Assembly (NCBI RefSeq): GCF_000022025.1
Contig: NC_011886.1
Coordinates: forward strand, 2,645,209-2,709,208
Direction of reading: 5' to 3'
Source: Pseudarthrobacter chlorophenolicus A6
Lineage (GTDB): Bacteria; Actinomycetota; Actinomycetes; Actinomycetales; Micrococcaceae
DNA: 64,000 nt
This document shows positions 52,769-63,506 of this stretch, piece by piece. Within the stretch, counting starts at the first letter, position 1; each line of letters begins with the position of its first letter. The notes under the pieces were generated by a model. That model was not told where the DNA came from. It did no database searches and saw only the letters and a program-made list of their open reading frames with translations. The position numbers were made by a program, and so were the translations under genes.

Positions 52769-53706
52769 TAGAGACCCAGGCTGATTGCGGAGATGCCGGG
52801 AAAGACGGCGAATACCACCGTCAGCGGAAGAACACCGAAAACGAGGGGCACCATCATGGCAATTTCCTTCTTTCCGGCGGCTTCCATCAGGTCCCGCTTG
52901 GCTGTATCGCGGACATCCTGGGCTTGCGCCCGCAGTACGTCCGCGAGGGGTGTCCCCCGTTCAACCGCAACAACGATTCCGTCCACAAACCGGACGAGCG
53001 GTGCAAGGTCCGTACGCGCGGAAAACTCCTGGAGGGCGTTGACCAGGGGCTTGCCTGCCCGCGTTTCCGCCAGGATCGTGGAAAACTCCTTGGACAACTC
53101 GCCCCTGGCGCTCCGGCACACCCGGTCCAGGGCTCCCGTGGCGCTCTCCCCTGCACCGACGGCCAGTGCCATCAGTTCGGCAAGACTGGGAAACTCGGCC
53201 ATCATCCGTTCTTCCCTCCTGCGGACCTGCACCCCCAGCCAGTAGTCACGAACAATAAAGCCCGATATCCCGCTGCCGATGATGGCCACCGCAGCCAGCA
53301 GGGCATTGAACCTTCCGGCTGCAGCCCCCACCGCGACAATCGCCGAAGTGAGCGCGAAACCTGCGGCGGCCCAGATGACCTGTTCGGCGCGAAAATCTAT
53401 GACTGACTTGTTGATCCCGGCCTGCGCGAGCCGGCGCGCTGTTGCTCCCGGAGCAGGACTCATTTTCCCCAAGGCGGCAATGCCGTCGCGGATGAACGGA
53501 CGGAGGATCCGCTCCAACGGTCCAAAGGGCGTCAGTGTGTGCTCTCCGGACAGCAGGCGCGATTCCAGGTTCTGCGATTTCAGCTGGGGCTCGATGCGCT
53601 GGGCCAGTGTCGTCGCACGCATGATCGGAGACCTGAAGATGACCAGCCACAGTCCGATTCCCAGTACCGCGCCGCAAACAGCGGCGGCCGGTGAAACAGT
53701 GATCAT
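52768..53706 (-). CDS. tadC: Tad pilus inner-membrane protein TadC (type II secretion F family)
   Basis: A 312-residue protein with N-terminal and C-terminal hydrophobic segments and a T2SSF domain (MAEFPSLAELMALAVGAGES, VEEGTPL-like VERGTPLADVLRAQAQDVRD). It partners TadB in the platform for pilus assembly. The start overlaps the tadB stop by 4 bp. Confidence 0.88.
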   Translation of the reverse strand: MITVSPAAAVCGAVLGIGLWLVIFRSPIMRATTLAQRIEPQLKSQNLESRLLSGEHTLTPFGPLERILRPFIRDGIAALGKMSPAPGATARRLAQAGINKSVIDFRAEQVIWAAAGFALTSAIVAVGAAAGRFNALLAAVAIIGSGISGFIVRDYWLGVQVRRREERMMAEFPSLAELMALAVGAGESATGALDRVCRSARGELSKEFSTILAETRAGKPLVNALQEFSARTDLAPLVRFVDGIVVAVERGTPLADVLRAQAQDVRDTAKRDLMEAAGKKEIAMMVPLVFGVLPLTVVFAVFPGISAISLGL

Positions 53707-54560
53707 CGGAGCACCCGTTCATCCTGGGGCAGTGCACCGATCCTGAGCATCGTTGAGTAGCAGGCCAACGAGATCACCAGCCCGCCCAGGAGCACCGCCG
53801 CTCCGATCGCTGTGTTGTATGCCTGCACAGCTTCGGGCCGGGTGGCCAGGAGGAGCATCACAATCCACGGCGCCGCGACGGCAAGCCGGGCAGCGTTGAC
53901 GGTCCAGGACTGGCGGGCTTCGAGTTCGCTGCGCGTTCGGGCGTTTTCGCGGAGGAACTCGGCCAGGGTTCCCAGCAACTTGCCCAGGTCAGACCCTCCG
54001 ACCTCACGAGTGAGCCGCAAGGCTTCGACGATCCGGTCGGCCACGGGGTCGGCGAGCCGGTTCTTCAGCTTGTCCAGGGACCCGTCAAACTGCCCTCCGG
54101 CCCTGTAGTCCGCACCAAATTCGCGAAAGACCGGCCTGAGCTCTTCGGGCCCCTTATCACCCAGTTGGATGAGCGCCTCCGGCAATGGGAGTCCGGCTCG
54201 GATCGCCGACCGCAGATGGTCAACTACGTCGGGCCACAGCTGGCGAAGGAGTGCGGTCCGTTTCTTCGCCCGCCACCGAAGGATAGTAAGTGGAAGCCAA
54301 CCGGCGAACAGCCCAAAGCACACAGCGATCGGCCACGACCTGCTCACCGCGTAGAAGACCAGGACGACGAACAATCCCAAGCCGAGGCAAGTTCCGAGCA
54401 GTCCACCCACGGAGACTTTTTCCACTCCTGCCGAGGCCAGCAGGTCCGCGATCCGGTTGGGTTTCCGTTGGCGGGGCTTGCGCTCCGGCGACTCCCACAG
54501 GGACCACCAAATAAGGAACAGGCCCGCTCCCGCAGTGACTCCCAGTAATGCGGACATCAT
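53703..54560 (-). CDS. tadB: Tad pilus inner-membrane protein TadB (type II secretion F family)
   Basis: A 285-residue protein with membrane segments near 1-20, 50-90 and 230-275, and a T2SSF domain (LWPDVVDHLRSAIRAGLPLP, LREVGGSDLGKLLGTLAEFLR in two parts). It lies between tadA and tadC with 4-bp overlaps on both sides. Confidence 0.88.
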   Translation of the reverse strand: MMSALLGVTAGAGLFLIWWSLWESPERKPRQRKPNRIADLLASAGVEKVSVGGLLGTCLGLGLFVVLVFYAVSRSWPIAVCFGLFAGWLPLTILRWRAKKRTALLRQLWPDVVDHLRSAIRAGLPLPEALIQLGDKGPEELRPVFREFGADYRAGGQFDGSLDKLKNRLADPVADRIVEALRLTREVGGSDLGKLLGTLAEFLRENARTRSELEARQSWTVNAARLAVAAPWIVMLLLATRPEAVQAYNTAIGAAVLLGGLVISLACYSTMLRIGALPQDERVLR

Positions 54561-55780
54561 CGCGGGTCCAGCAGGGCTGCCACGTCATAGCCTGCGCGGG
54601 CGAACTTCTCCAGTGCAGGCATCGCGTTGGCGCGTGCCTGCAAAACGCCGTCCGCCATGGCGAACACCGGCGATGACTCGATGATTCCGTTTTCAACCCG
54701 GCGCCCAAGGGAGAGGATCTCGGTTACCTCCCGGCGTCCGTTGGCCAGCCGGCTGCAGTGAACCACAAGGTCTATACAGGATGCCACCGTTGGAACGACG
54801 AATGCGGACGAGATGTTTTCGCCGGCCAGCAGGGGAAGCGTGCAGATCTTGGTGACGGCGTCGTGGGCTGAGTTAGCGTGGACGGTACACATTCCCGGGA
54901 GTCCGCTGTTGAGCGCAATCAGCATGTCGAGGCTCTCGGCTTCCCGTACTTCACCGACCACAAGCCGGTCGGGCCGCATGCGCAGCGCTTCCTTGACGAG
55001 GCGCCGGAGTGGGATCTCACCTGTTCCTTCAAGGTTCGGTTGCCGGCACTGGAGTCCCACCACGTCCCGCAAGGGAAACTGCAGCTCAAAGATTTCTTCC
55101 ACCGTGATGACCCGCTCCCGGCTGCCGATGCTGGCGGCGAGGCAGTTCAACATGGTGGTCTTACCGGCCTGGGTTGCCCCGGATACCAGGATGTTGAGGC
55201 CACTGGACACTGCCGCGCCAAGGAACCGCGCCGACTGCGGCGTCAGGGTGCCGAGCTCCACCAGATGTTCGAGCCGGCTGGCTTTGACGACAAACTTTCG
55301 GATGTTCACGGCCCAGTGGCGGCGCGTCACATCCGGAATGACGACGTGGAGCCTGGAGCCGTCAGGAAGCGCAGCGTCAACAAACGGAGATGACATGTCC
55401 AGGCGCCTGCCGGAACTCTTCAGCATCCTTTCCACCATGTCACGCACCTGCTGCTCAGTAAGGCTGAGCGAGGTTAACTCTGATTCACCATTGCGTGCCA
55501 CATAGATTTCGTTGGGAGCATTCAGCCAAATTTCTTCTATCGAAGGATCGTCCAGCAGCGGCTGGAGCACTCCGAAGCGTGCAACTGCGTCGAAAAGAAA
55601 CCGTCGCGCTGCGTCCAAGGGACCCAGCGGTGGAAGCGGTCCCATGAGGGCGCGCTCGTCGTAGTCCGTCACCGCGGCGTCGACCAGCCGCCGCACTTCA
55701 CCCGATTGGTTGAGCGGGTCAAGCCCCCTGCGCCTGATCAGTTCCCGGACTTCGTCCTCGACTATCCCCAGAGCATCCAT
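54557..55780 (-). CDS. tadA: Tad pilus assembly ATPase TadA/CpaF
   Basis: Secretion ATPase of 407 residues: Walker A GATQAGKTTMLN, the Asp/His boxes around VEEIFELQ and RMRPDRLVVGEVREAES, and Walker B-like LRMRPDRLVVGE. It powers pilus subunit export. First gene of the tad operon, with a promoter at 55835-55863. Confidence 0.93.
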   Translation of the reverse strand: MDALGIVEDEVRELIRRRGLDPLNQSGEVRRLVDAAVTDYDERALMGPLPPLGPLDAARRFLFDAVARFGVLQPLLDDPSIEEIWLNAPNEIYVARNGESELTSLSLTEQQVRDMVERMLKSSGRRLDMSSPFVDAALPDGSRLHVVIPDVTRRHWAVNIRKFVVKASRLEHLVELGTLTPQSARFLGAAVSSGLNILVSGATQAGKTTMLNCLAASIGSRERVITVEEIFELQFPLRDVVGLQCRQPNLEGTGEIPLRRLVKEALRMRPDRLVVGEVREAESLDMLIALNSGLPGMCTVHANSAHDAVTKICTLPLLAGENISSAFVVPTVASCIDLVVHCSRLANGRREVTEILSLGRRVENGIIESSPVFAMADGVLQARANAMPALEKFARAGYDVAALLDPR

Positions 55781-55834
55781 GCCAGTTTCCCCCAGTTGAC
55801 TGCCGCCCCCGGCGGAGGCAGTGCAAGTGGGTCC

Positions 55835-55863
55835 AGCCTAGGGAGGCTACACCACGGCAACAA
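55835..55863 (-). promoter_or_regulatory. Promoter of the tad operon
   Basis: On the minus strand TTGTTG (55863-55858), 17 bases, then TAGGCT (55840-55835). Transcription would start near 55828, giving a leader of about 48 bases to tadA. Confidence 0.6.
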
Positions 55864-56076
55864 GTCATATTTCCGGGAATGTGGATAACTCGTCACCGCG
55901 TCTCCCCCATATCACTTCAGCCCCAAAAGAACCACTGGTTACGCTGGTCACACCAGTGCTATGGTGAGCGCGTTAATTGTCGAATTACCACGGTCAGGTG
56001 CCTCCCTGGGGGGCAGCATTTGGCCAGTTATCGTAATGAGCGCTCAGGAGAGCGCCACATTGTCTCCGGAGCCAAT

Positions 56077-58884
56077 ATGAAGCGGAACCCGTCTCAGTCC
56101 CGTCGCCCCGCCGTGAAATCGCTGTGGGTCATGCTGCTCGCAGCCTCACTAATGGCAAGCCCCGGAATTACCGGCGCCGCCTTGGCTGTTGAACCGGCGC
56201 CTTCACCAACTGCGTCGGCAGCACCAGAAGCAAGTTCGCCGGCCACGCCGCCCGCATCCCCCGCGCCATCTCCGGGCGGAGCCACCCCGGCATCGCAGGA
56301 GCCCGCGGCAGTCACCGAGCCGCCGGCTCCGGCACCCTCTCCGGAAGCCCAGCAGTCCATGGCCGAAGCGGTCGGGATAGGCGGCGCCGAAATGGGCCAG
56401 CGATCTGCACGGGTTGTGCGCTCGACCCCCTCGGAATCCGTGCGGAAGCTCAGTTCCGAAGCTCTGGCCAGCGAAGGCACCTGGATGCCCACGTTCGGCG
56501 TCCAGGGACTCGACGTGAGCGGCCACCAGCCGACCGTGGACTGGAAGCAGCAGTGGAACATGGGGTCCAGATTCGCCTATGTGAAAGCAACTGAGGGGAA
56601 CTACTACACCAATCCCTCCTACAGTTCCCAGTACCAGGGAGCACGGAACGTGGGAATGATCAGGGGCGCCTATCACTTCGCCATCCCCAACTGGTCGTCG
56701 GGCGCAGACCAAGCCCGCTACTTTGTGCAGAATGGCGGCGGATGGTCCTCGGACGGCTACACGATGCCGCCGGTTCTGGATTTTGAGTTCAACCCGTACG
56801 AGGGCCGGACGATTAACGGCTTCTACTTCGGCAACACCTGCTACAACATGTCTGCAGCGCAGCTTCAATCCTGGATCCGGGACTTCGGGAACACCATGCG
56901 CTCACTGACCGGGCGGCTTCCCGTTATTTACACCAACACGAGCTGGTGGAACCAATGCGTGGGTAACCCTGCAGGCTTCGGTGATTATCCGCTGTGGATT
57001 GCTGCCTACCCCAGTTCCGCCACCAACAACGCCGGCCCTGTTCCGACGGCTAGCTGGAGCACCTACAGCATCTGGCAATACAGTTCCACCGGCCCCTTCG
57101 CCGGCGACTCCAACGTCTGGAACGGCGACTACGCCTCCTTGCGGACGTTCGCCGGAGCCGCGGCTCCCGACGGGTCCTTCGATGACCTGTCGGTGCAGCG
57201 GACCGGATCCACTACGCAGCTGAATGTGCGCGGATGGGCCGTCGACTTTGCCAATTCCTCTGCCTCAACGCAGGCTCATGTCTATGTCACCGGTCCGGAT
57301 GGAGTTCGCACCGGCTATGCACTCGCCGCCAACATAGCCCGCCCGGATGTGAACGCCGCCCTCGGAGTCACCGGGCAGCATGGCTTCCAGCAAGGCATCC
57401 AGATTCGAAAATCAGGAACCTACCAGGTCTGTGCCTACGCCATCGGCGCCTTCAGCAATAGTGAAATTGGCTGTAAATCGATTGTTGCCAAGGGCGTTGA
57501 GCCGCCCATGGGCAGCATTGATGACGCCAAGGAAGTGCGGAGCGCGGACAAGGTAGCGCTATCCCTTCGGGGGTGGGCAATCGACGTTGCCAACCCGAGC
57601 ACAGCAACGGAAGCCCACGCCTACCTCACGGCGCCGGACGGCACCAGGACCGGTTATGTCATGCCCGCGAATCTCTCGCGACCCGATGTGGACCAGGCAT
57701 TGGGGATGGGCGCCAATCATGGCTACCAGCGCGATATTCCCATCACGGCGCCAGGCACCTACAAACTCTGCGTTTACGCCATAGGCCAGTACAGCAACAC
57801 TGAGATCGGCTGCAGGCAACTGAGCTTCGCCCCGGCGGCCGCGCCCATTGGCAGCTTCGATGACGCATCCCTGATAAAGACGTCCACCACAGCCGCAATT
57901 TCAGTTCGTGGTTGGGCACTGGACCGCGGGGACTCCACACGGTCCATCCCTGTCCACGTCTACGTGACCTCGCCGGACGGCACCACCAAAAATTATCCGT
58001 TCATCGCGTCCCAGGCACGGGCCGACGTCAACAACGCGCTGGGCGTGACGGGGAACCATGGCTTTGCTGCGGCCATACCCATCACGGCGCCCGGCCAGTA
58101 CAAGGTCTGCTCTTATGCGATAGCGCTCAGCCCGCTTGCCCCGGGGAACCCCCTGCTGTCCTGCCGCAGCGTCGATGTCGGAGCTGTCGCACCACCAATC
58201 GGGAGCCTCGACAGCCTGACAGTCAACAAGACGAGCACCTCGGCCTCACTGTCACTCGCCGGCTGGGCCGTGGACAAGGCAGATGCCTCGCGGTCCATAG
58301 ACGTGCACATATATGTGACCTCACCCGATGGAACCACGAAGGGGTATGCCTTTAATGCGTCACGCCCCAGGGCTGATGTGAATACTGCGTTCGGCGTCAC
58401 GGGCGACCACGGCTTCGCTCCCTCGATTCCCATCACGAGCCCCGGCGTCTACACCGCCTGCGCCTACGCCATCGCGCCCAGCCCCCTGGCATCCAACAAC
58501 CCGCTGATCGGCTGCCGCACGGCTGACGCCGGCAAGAGCGGTGCACCGGTGGGCGTGCTCGATTCCGTAGCAATCAAGACGACTGCCGGAGTTACTTCGC
58601 TGGAGGCGACGGGGTGGACCTACGACCCCGACATGCCGACGCTTTCGAATCCTGTTCACGCTTATGTCACCGGTCCGGACGGCAAGACCACGGGATACGT
58701 CTTCTCAACTACGGTGGACCGGCCCGATGCAAACAATGCTTTCGGCATCACTGGTACCCACGGATATTCACTCAACGTCAAAACCACAGTCCGTGGCACA
58801 TATACGTTGTGCACCTACGGGATAGGCGTGTCCCCCTTCACCACCGGCAATACGGCATTGGGTTGCAGGACCCTGACGTACTGA
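56077..58884 (+). CDS. Secreted GH25 muramidase with five C-terminal repeats
   Basis: Peptidoglycan hydrolase of 935 residues. Signal peptide 1-38, a Pro/Ala/Ser-rich linker to about 95, then a GH25 domain at about 140-355 with VQGLDVSGHQ (Asp146), YVKATEG and PVLDFEF (Asp235, Glu237), the expected acidic residues of the family. Five repeats follow, beginning near 365, 478, 591, 708 and 825. Each is 111-117 residues and carries GW(A/T)xD, (V/A)H(V/A)YVTxPDG, RxDxNxAxGxxGxHG(F/Y) and a pair of cysteines at the end. The repeats probably bind the wall or form a stalk. ATG at 56077 has GGAG six bases upstream; the frame reaches further up but loses the signal peptide. Confidence 0.92.
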   Translation: MKRNPSQSRRPAVKSLWVMLLAASLMASPGITGAALAVEPAPSPTASAAPEASSPATPPASPAPSPGGATPASQEPAAVTEPPAPAPSPEAQQSMAEAVGIGGAEMGQRSARVVRSTPSESVRKLSSEALASEGTWMPTFGVQGLDVSGHQPTVDWKQQWNMGSRFAYVKATEGNYYTNPSYSSQYQGARNVGMIRGAYHFAIPNWSSGADQARYFVQNGGGWSSDGYTMPPVLDFEFNPYEGRTINGFYFGNTCYNMSAAQLQSWIRDFGNTMRSLTGRLPVIYTNTSWWNQCVGNPAGFGDYPLWIAAYPSSATNNAGPVPTASWSTYSIWQYSSTGPFAGDSNVWNGDYASLRTFAGAAAPDGSFDDLSVQRTGSTTQLNVRGWAVDFANSSASTQAHVYVTGPDGVRTGYALAANIARPDVNAALGVTGQHGFQQGIQIRKSGTYQVCAYAIGAFSNSEIGCKSIVAKGVEPPMGSIDDAKEVRSADKVALSLRGWAIDVANPSTATEAHAYLTAPDGTRTGYVMPANLSRPDVDQALGMGANHGYQRDIPITAPGTYKLCVYAIGQYSNTEIGCRQLSFAPAAAPIGSFDDASLIKTSTTAAISVRGWALDRGDSTRSIPVHVYVTSPDGTTKNYPFIASQARADVNNALGVTGNHGFAAAIPITAPGQYKVCSYAIALSPLAPGNPLLSCRSVDVGAVAPPIGSLDSLTVNKTSTSASLSLAGWAVDKADASRSIDVHIYVTSPDGTTKGYAFNASRPRADVNTAFGVTGDHGFAPSIPITSPGVYTACAYAIAPSPLASNNPLIGCRTADAGKSGAPVGVLDSVAIKTTAGVTSLEATGWTYDPDMPTLSNPVHAYVTGPDGKTTGYVFSTTVDRPDANNAFGITGTHGYSLNVKTTVRGTYTLCTYGIGVSPFTTGNTALGCRTLTY
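57169..58881 (+). repeat. Five tandem coding repeats in the GH25 gene
   Basis: Repeat units start at 57169, 57508, 57847, 58198 and 58549, with lengths 339, 339, 351, 351 and 333 bases, all multiples of three. Protein likeness is clear but DNA is diverged, so this is an old duplication. Confidence 0.85.
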
Positions 58885-58897
58885 GGGGCCGCCCGGC

Positions 58898-58943
58898 CAA
58901 CAAAAAGAGGGGTGAAGCCGTGGCTTCACCCCTCTTTTTGTTG
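58898..58943. terminator. Strong bidirectional terminator between GH25 and rmlA
   Basis: A perfect 22-bp stem around a two-base GT centre, with GAGGGGTGAAGCC in the stem and AAAAA and TTTTT on either side, placed between converging genes. Confidence 0.92.
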
Positions 58944-58949
58944 CTCCAG

Positions 58950-60876
<1,927 letters not shown>

Positions 60877-60879
60877 TCC

Positions 60880-62304
60880 ATGTCTCTGGAGTTCTCGAAA
60901 AAGCTTTCCGGCCACACAACCCCTATTCCCGGCGTCGTTCTTTATGACCTTCCGGTCCACGGCGACAACCGCGGCTGGTTCAAGGAGAATTGGCAGCGGG
61001 AAAAAATGGTGGCCCTGGGACTGCCGGACTTCCGTCCAGTCCAGAACAACATCTCCTTTAACGAAAAGGCCGGGACCACCCGCGGAATCCATGCCGAACC
61101 GTGGGACAAGTTCATCTCCGTCGCCACGGGGCGGATCTTCGGGGCCTGGGTTGACCTGCGTGAAGGGCCCTCTTTCGGCGCTGTCTTCACCGCTGAGCTG
61201 GACCCCAGCCAGGCCATCTTCATTCCGCGCGGAGTCGGCAATGCCTTCCAGACCCTTGAGGACAACACGGCCTACACGTATCTGGTCAACGACCACTGGT
61301 CCGCCGATGCCCAGGGCCAGTACACGTTCCTGAACCTGGCAGACGAAACCGCTGCCGTTTCCTGGCCGATCCCGCTGGACCAGGCCGAACTCTCCGATAA
61401 GGACAAAGCCCACCCCCGGATGGCGGACGTCACCCCGATGCCGGCCAAGAAGGTCCTCGTCGTTGGCGCCGACGGCCAGCTGGGCAAGGCACTGCGCGAA
61501 CAGTACGACGGCGAAGCACGGGTTGAGTTCGCCGGCCGCGGTGAGTTCGACCTCGCCCGGGAGGATTCCTTCAAAAACCGGAACTGGAAGAATTACTCCG
61601 CCATCGTCAATGCAGCGGCCTACACTGCTGTGGATGCTGCCGAATCGGAGGAAGGCCGGGCAGCAGCCTGGGCCATCAACGTGACGGCCGTCGCCAACCT
61701 GGCGCGCACCGCCGTCGAGCATGACCTCACGCTGGTCCACGTCTCGTCCGACTACGTTTTTGACGGAAGCCGCGACAACCACGGCGAGAACGAGCCCCTC
61801 ACTCCCCTGGGCGTCTACGGCCAAACCAAGGCTGCAGGCGAGGCCGTGGCAGGTGTCGTCCCCCGCCACTACATCGTGCGGACGAGTTGGGTTATCGGTG
61901 AAGGCAGCAACTTCGTACGGACCATGGCCAGCCTCGCAGGCAGGGGGATCAAGCCGGCGGTGGTCAATGACCAGACCGGCCGCCTGTCCTTCACCCGGGA
62001 CATTGCCGCTTTCATCAGCCATTTGCTGACCACCGAAGCCGCCTACGGAACCTACAACTTCAGCAACGATGGACCCGTCAAGAGCTGGGCTGACATCGCG
62101 GCGGATGTCTACGAGCAGGTTGGCGCGTCCAGGACGGATGTCACTGGAGTCACCACTGCTGAATACTTCAAAGACAAGGCCGCCGCTCCGCGACCGCTCA
62201 AGAGTGCCCTGAACCTGGCGAAGGCACACTCCACGGGTTTTGATGTTGCCAATGCCGACGAGCGGCTCACTGCCTACCTAAAGGCGGAAAACGATAAAGC
62301 ATGA
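60880..62304 (+). CDS. Fused dTDP-4-dehydrorhamnose 3,5-epimerase and reductase (RmlC-RmlD)
   Basis: Bifunctional protein of 474 residues doing the last two steps to dTDP-L-rhamnose. Residues about 1-185 form an RmlC-like cupin with FNEKAGTTRGIHAEPWDKF (catalytic His in RGIH) and FIPRGVGNAFQTLED. Where RmlC usually has a second His in the GFAHGF block, this protein has Asn. Residues about 190-474 form RmlD with VVGADGQLGKAL, NAAAYTAVDAAE, HVSSDYVFDG and the catalytic YGQTK. The stop overlaps the next start (ATGA). Confidence 0.9.
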   Translation: MSLEFSKKLSGHTTPIPGVVLYDLPVHGDNRGWFKENWQREKMVALGLPDFRPVQNNISFNEKAGTTRGIHAEPWDKFISVATGRIFGAWVDLREGPSFGAVFTAELDPSQAIFIPRGVGNAFQTLEDNTAYTYLVNDHWSADAQGQYTFLNLADETAAVSWPIPLDQAELSDKDKAHPRMADVTPMPAKKVLVVGADGQLGKALREQYDGEARVEFAGRGEFDLAREDSFKNRNWKNYSAIVNAAAYTAVDAAESEEGRAAAWAINVTAVANLARTAVEHDLTLVHVSSDYVFDGSRDNHGENEPLTPLGVYGQTKAAGEAVAGVVPRHYIVRTSWVIGEGSNFVRTMASLAGRGIKPAVVNDQTGRLSFTRDIAAFISHLLTTEAAYGTYNFSNDGPVKSWADIAADVYEQVGASRTDVTGVTTAEYFKDKAAAPRPLKSALNLAKAHSTGFDVANADERLTAYLKAENDKA

Positions 62305-63032
62305 CTCCTGCAGAGCAAGCCCACCGCACCCTGGTGATCATGCCGGCCTGGAACGAGTCGGAGGCCATCGGCGGTACCATCCGGGAAGTGTTCGAGTACG
62401 GCCCTGACTGCAGCGTCCTCGTCGTGGACGACGGCTCACGCGACAACACTGCCCAAGTTGCCCGCGACGCCGGCGCTCTGGTGGTGCAGCTCCCGTTCAA
62501 CATGGGGGTGGGCGGAGCGATGAGGACCGGCTTCAAGTACGCAAAAATGCACGGCTACACCAGGGTCATCCAGGTGGACTCCGACGGCCAGCATGATCCC
62601 CGTGATATCAAGGCCGTCCTCGACGGCCTGCAGGAAGCGGACATTGTCATCGGGGCCAGGTTCGCGGACAAGGGCACGTACACCGTCAGGGGGCCCCGCA
62701 AGTGGGCCATGAACGTCCTGGCCTGGACCATCTCCCGGATTGCTGGCACCCGGCTCACGGACGTGACATCCGGTTTCCGCGCTGCCAATGCAAAGGCCAT
62801 CCGCCAGTACGTGGACCACTACCCCGCCGAATATCTGGGCGATACTATCGATTCCCTGGTGGTAGCCATCCGGTCGGGATGCACCGTGCGCCAAGTGGGC
62901 GTCTCGATGCGCGAACGTCAGGGCGGGACCCCGAGCCACGACCCCGTCAAGGCCGCCATCTACCTGGGCCGGTCAGCCTTTGCCCTCCTCTTTGCGTTGA
63001 CGCGCAAGAAGAACGAACCGTCGTCCAACTAG
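62301..63032 (+). CDS. Family 2 glycosyltransferase, polyprenol-phosphate type
   Basis: A 243-residue GT-A enzyme: IMPAWNESEAIGGTIREV, VVDDGSRDNT (UDP/GDP-sugar binding), the QVDSDGQHDP metal motif and TDVTSGFRAANAKAI. It resembles DPM1-like and polyprenol-phosphate sugar transferases, acting at the inner face of the membrane. A C-terminal hydrophobic patch is short. Coupled to the RmlCD gene. Confidence 0.9.
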   Translation: MTPAEQAHRTLVIMPAWNESEAIGGTIREVFEYGPDCSVLVVDDGSRDNTAQVARDAGALVVQLPFNMGVGGAMRTGFKYAKMHGYTRVIQVDSDGQHDPRDIKAVLDGLQEADIVIGARFADKGTYTVRGPRKWAMNVLAWTISRIAGTRLTDVTSGFRAANAKAIRQYVDHYPAEYLGDTIDSLVVAIRSGCTVRQVGVSMRERQGGTPSHDPVKAAIYLGRSAFALLFALTRKKNEPSSN

Positions 63033-63040
63033 GAGTTTCC

Positions 63041-63451
63041 ATGGCCACCCTCGTTGGCTTCATTTTTGTGCTGGTCATTCTGCTGATCATTTTCGAAATG
63101 CTGCGCCGCCGTCACTTGCGCGAGAAGTACGCCGTCATCTGGATCATCATTGGGATAGGCGTCCTGGTGCTGGCGGCCTTTCCACAGCTTCTCTTCTGGT
63201 CAAGCGGAGTTCTCGGCGTGAAGGTGCCTTCAAACCTCCTTTTTGCCATGGCGATCGTACTGCTGGTGTCCGTTTGCCTGCACCTCTCCTTCGAACAGTC
63301 CCAGGCGGAAGACGAAGTCCGCGTCCTGGCTGAGGAAGTGGGCATCCTCCGGCTCAAAGTCCTTCAGCTGGAAGAGAGCCTGACGCAGGGTGGCACAGCC
63401 GCCGGCAACGGGACTCACCCGGAAACGCTCCCGCCCGAACCAACGCCTTAA
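63041..63451 (+). CDS. DUF2304 small membrane protein
   Basis: A 136-residue protein with three membrane segments (FIFVLVILLIIFEMLRRRHL, IWIIIGIGVLVLAAFPQLLF, LLFAMAIVLLVSVCLHLSFE) and a coiled-coil tail (VRVLAEEVGILRLKVLQLEE). DUF2304 genes regularly follow DPM-like glycosyltransferases, as here at 8 bp. Possibly a partner of the transferase; function unproven. Confidence 0.88.
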   Translation: MATLVGFIFVLVILLIIFEMLRRRHLREKYAVIWIIIGIGVLVLAAFPQLLFWSSGVLGVKVPSNLLFAMAIVLLVSVCLHLSFEQSQAEDEVRVLAEEVGILRLKVLQLEESLTQGGTAAGNGTHPETLPPEPTP

Positions 63452-63453
63452 CG

Positions 63454-63496
63454 AAAAAGGTGGCTGCCCCCTGGACTTGGGGGCAGCCACCTTTTT
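63454..63496. terminator. Terminator closing the rml-GT-DUF2304 operon
   Basis: AGGTGGCTGCCCCC pairs with GGGGGCAGCCACCT around a seven-base loop, with AAAAA and TTTTT at the ends; it can work for both converging genes. Confidence 0.93.
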
Positions 63497-63506
63497 CTGC
63501 AGTCCG

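Noticed and set aside
58898..58943. The 22-bp perfect inverted repeat as a mobile-element end or attachment site
   Set aside because: It has A and T runs on its sides and lies between converging stops, so a terminator explains it fully.
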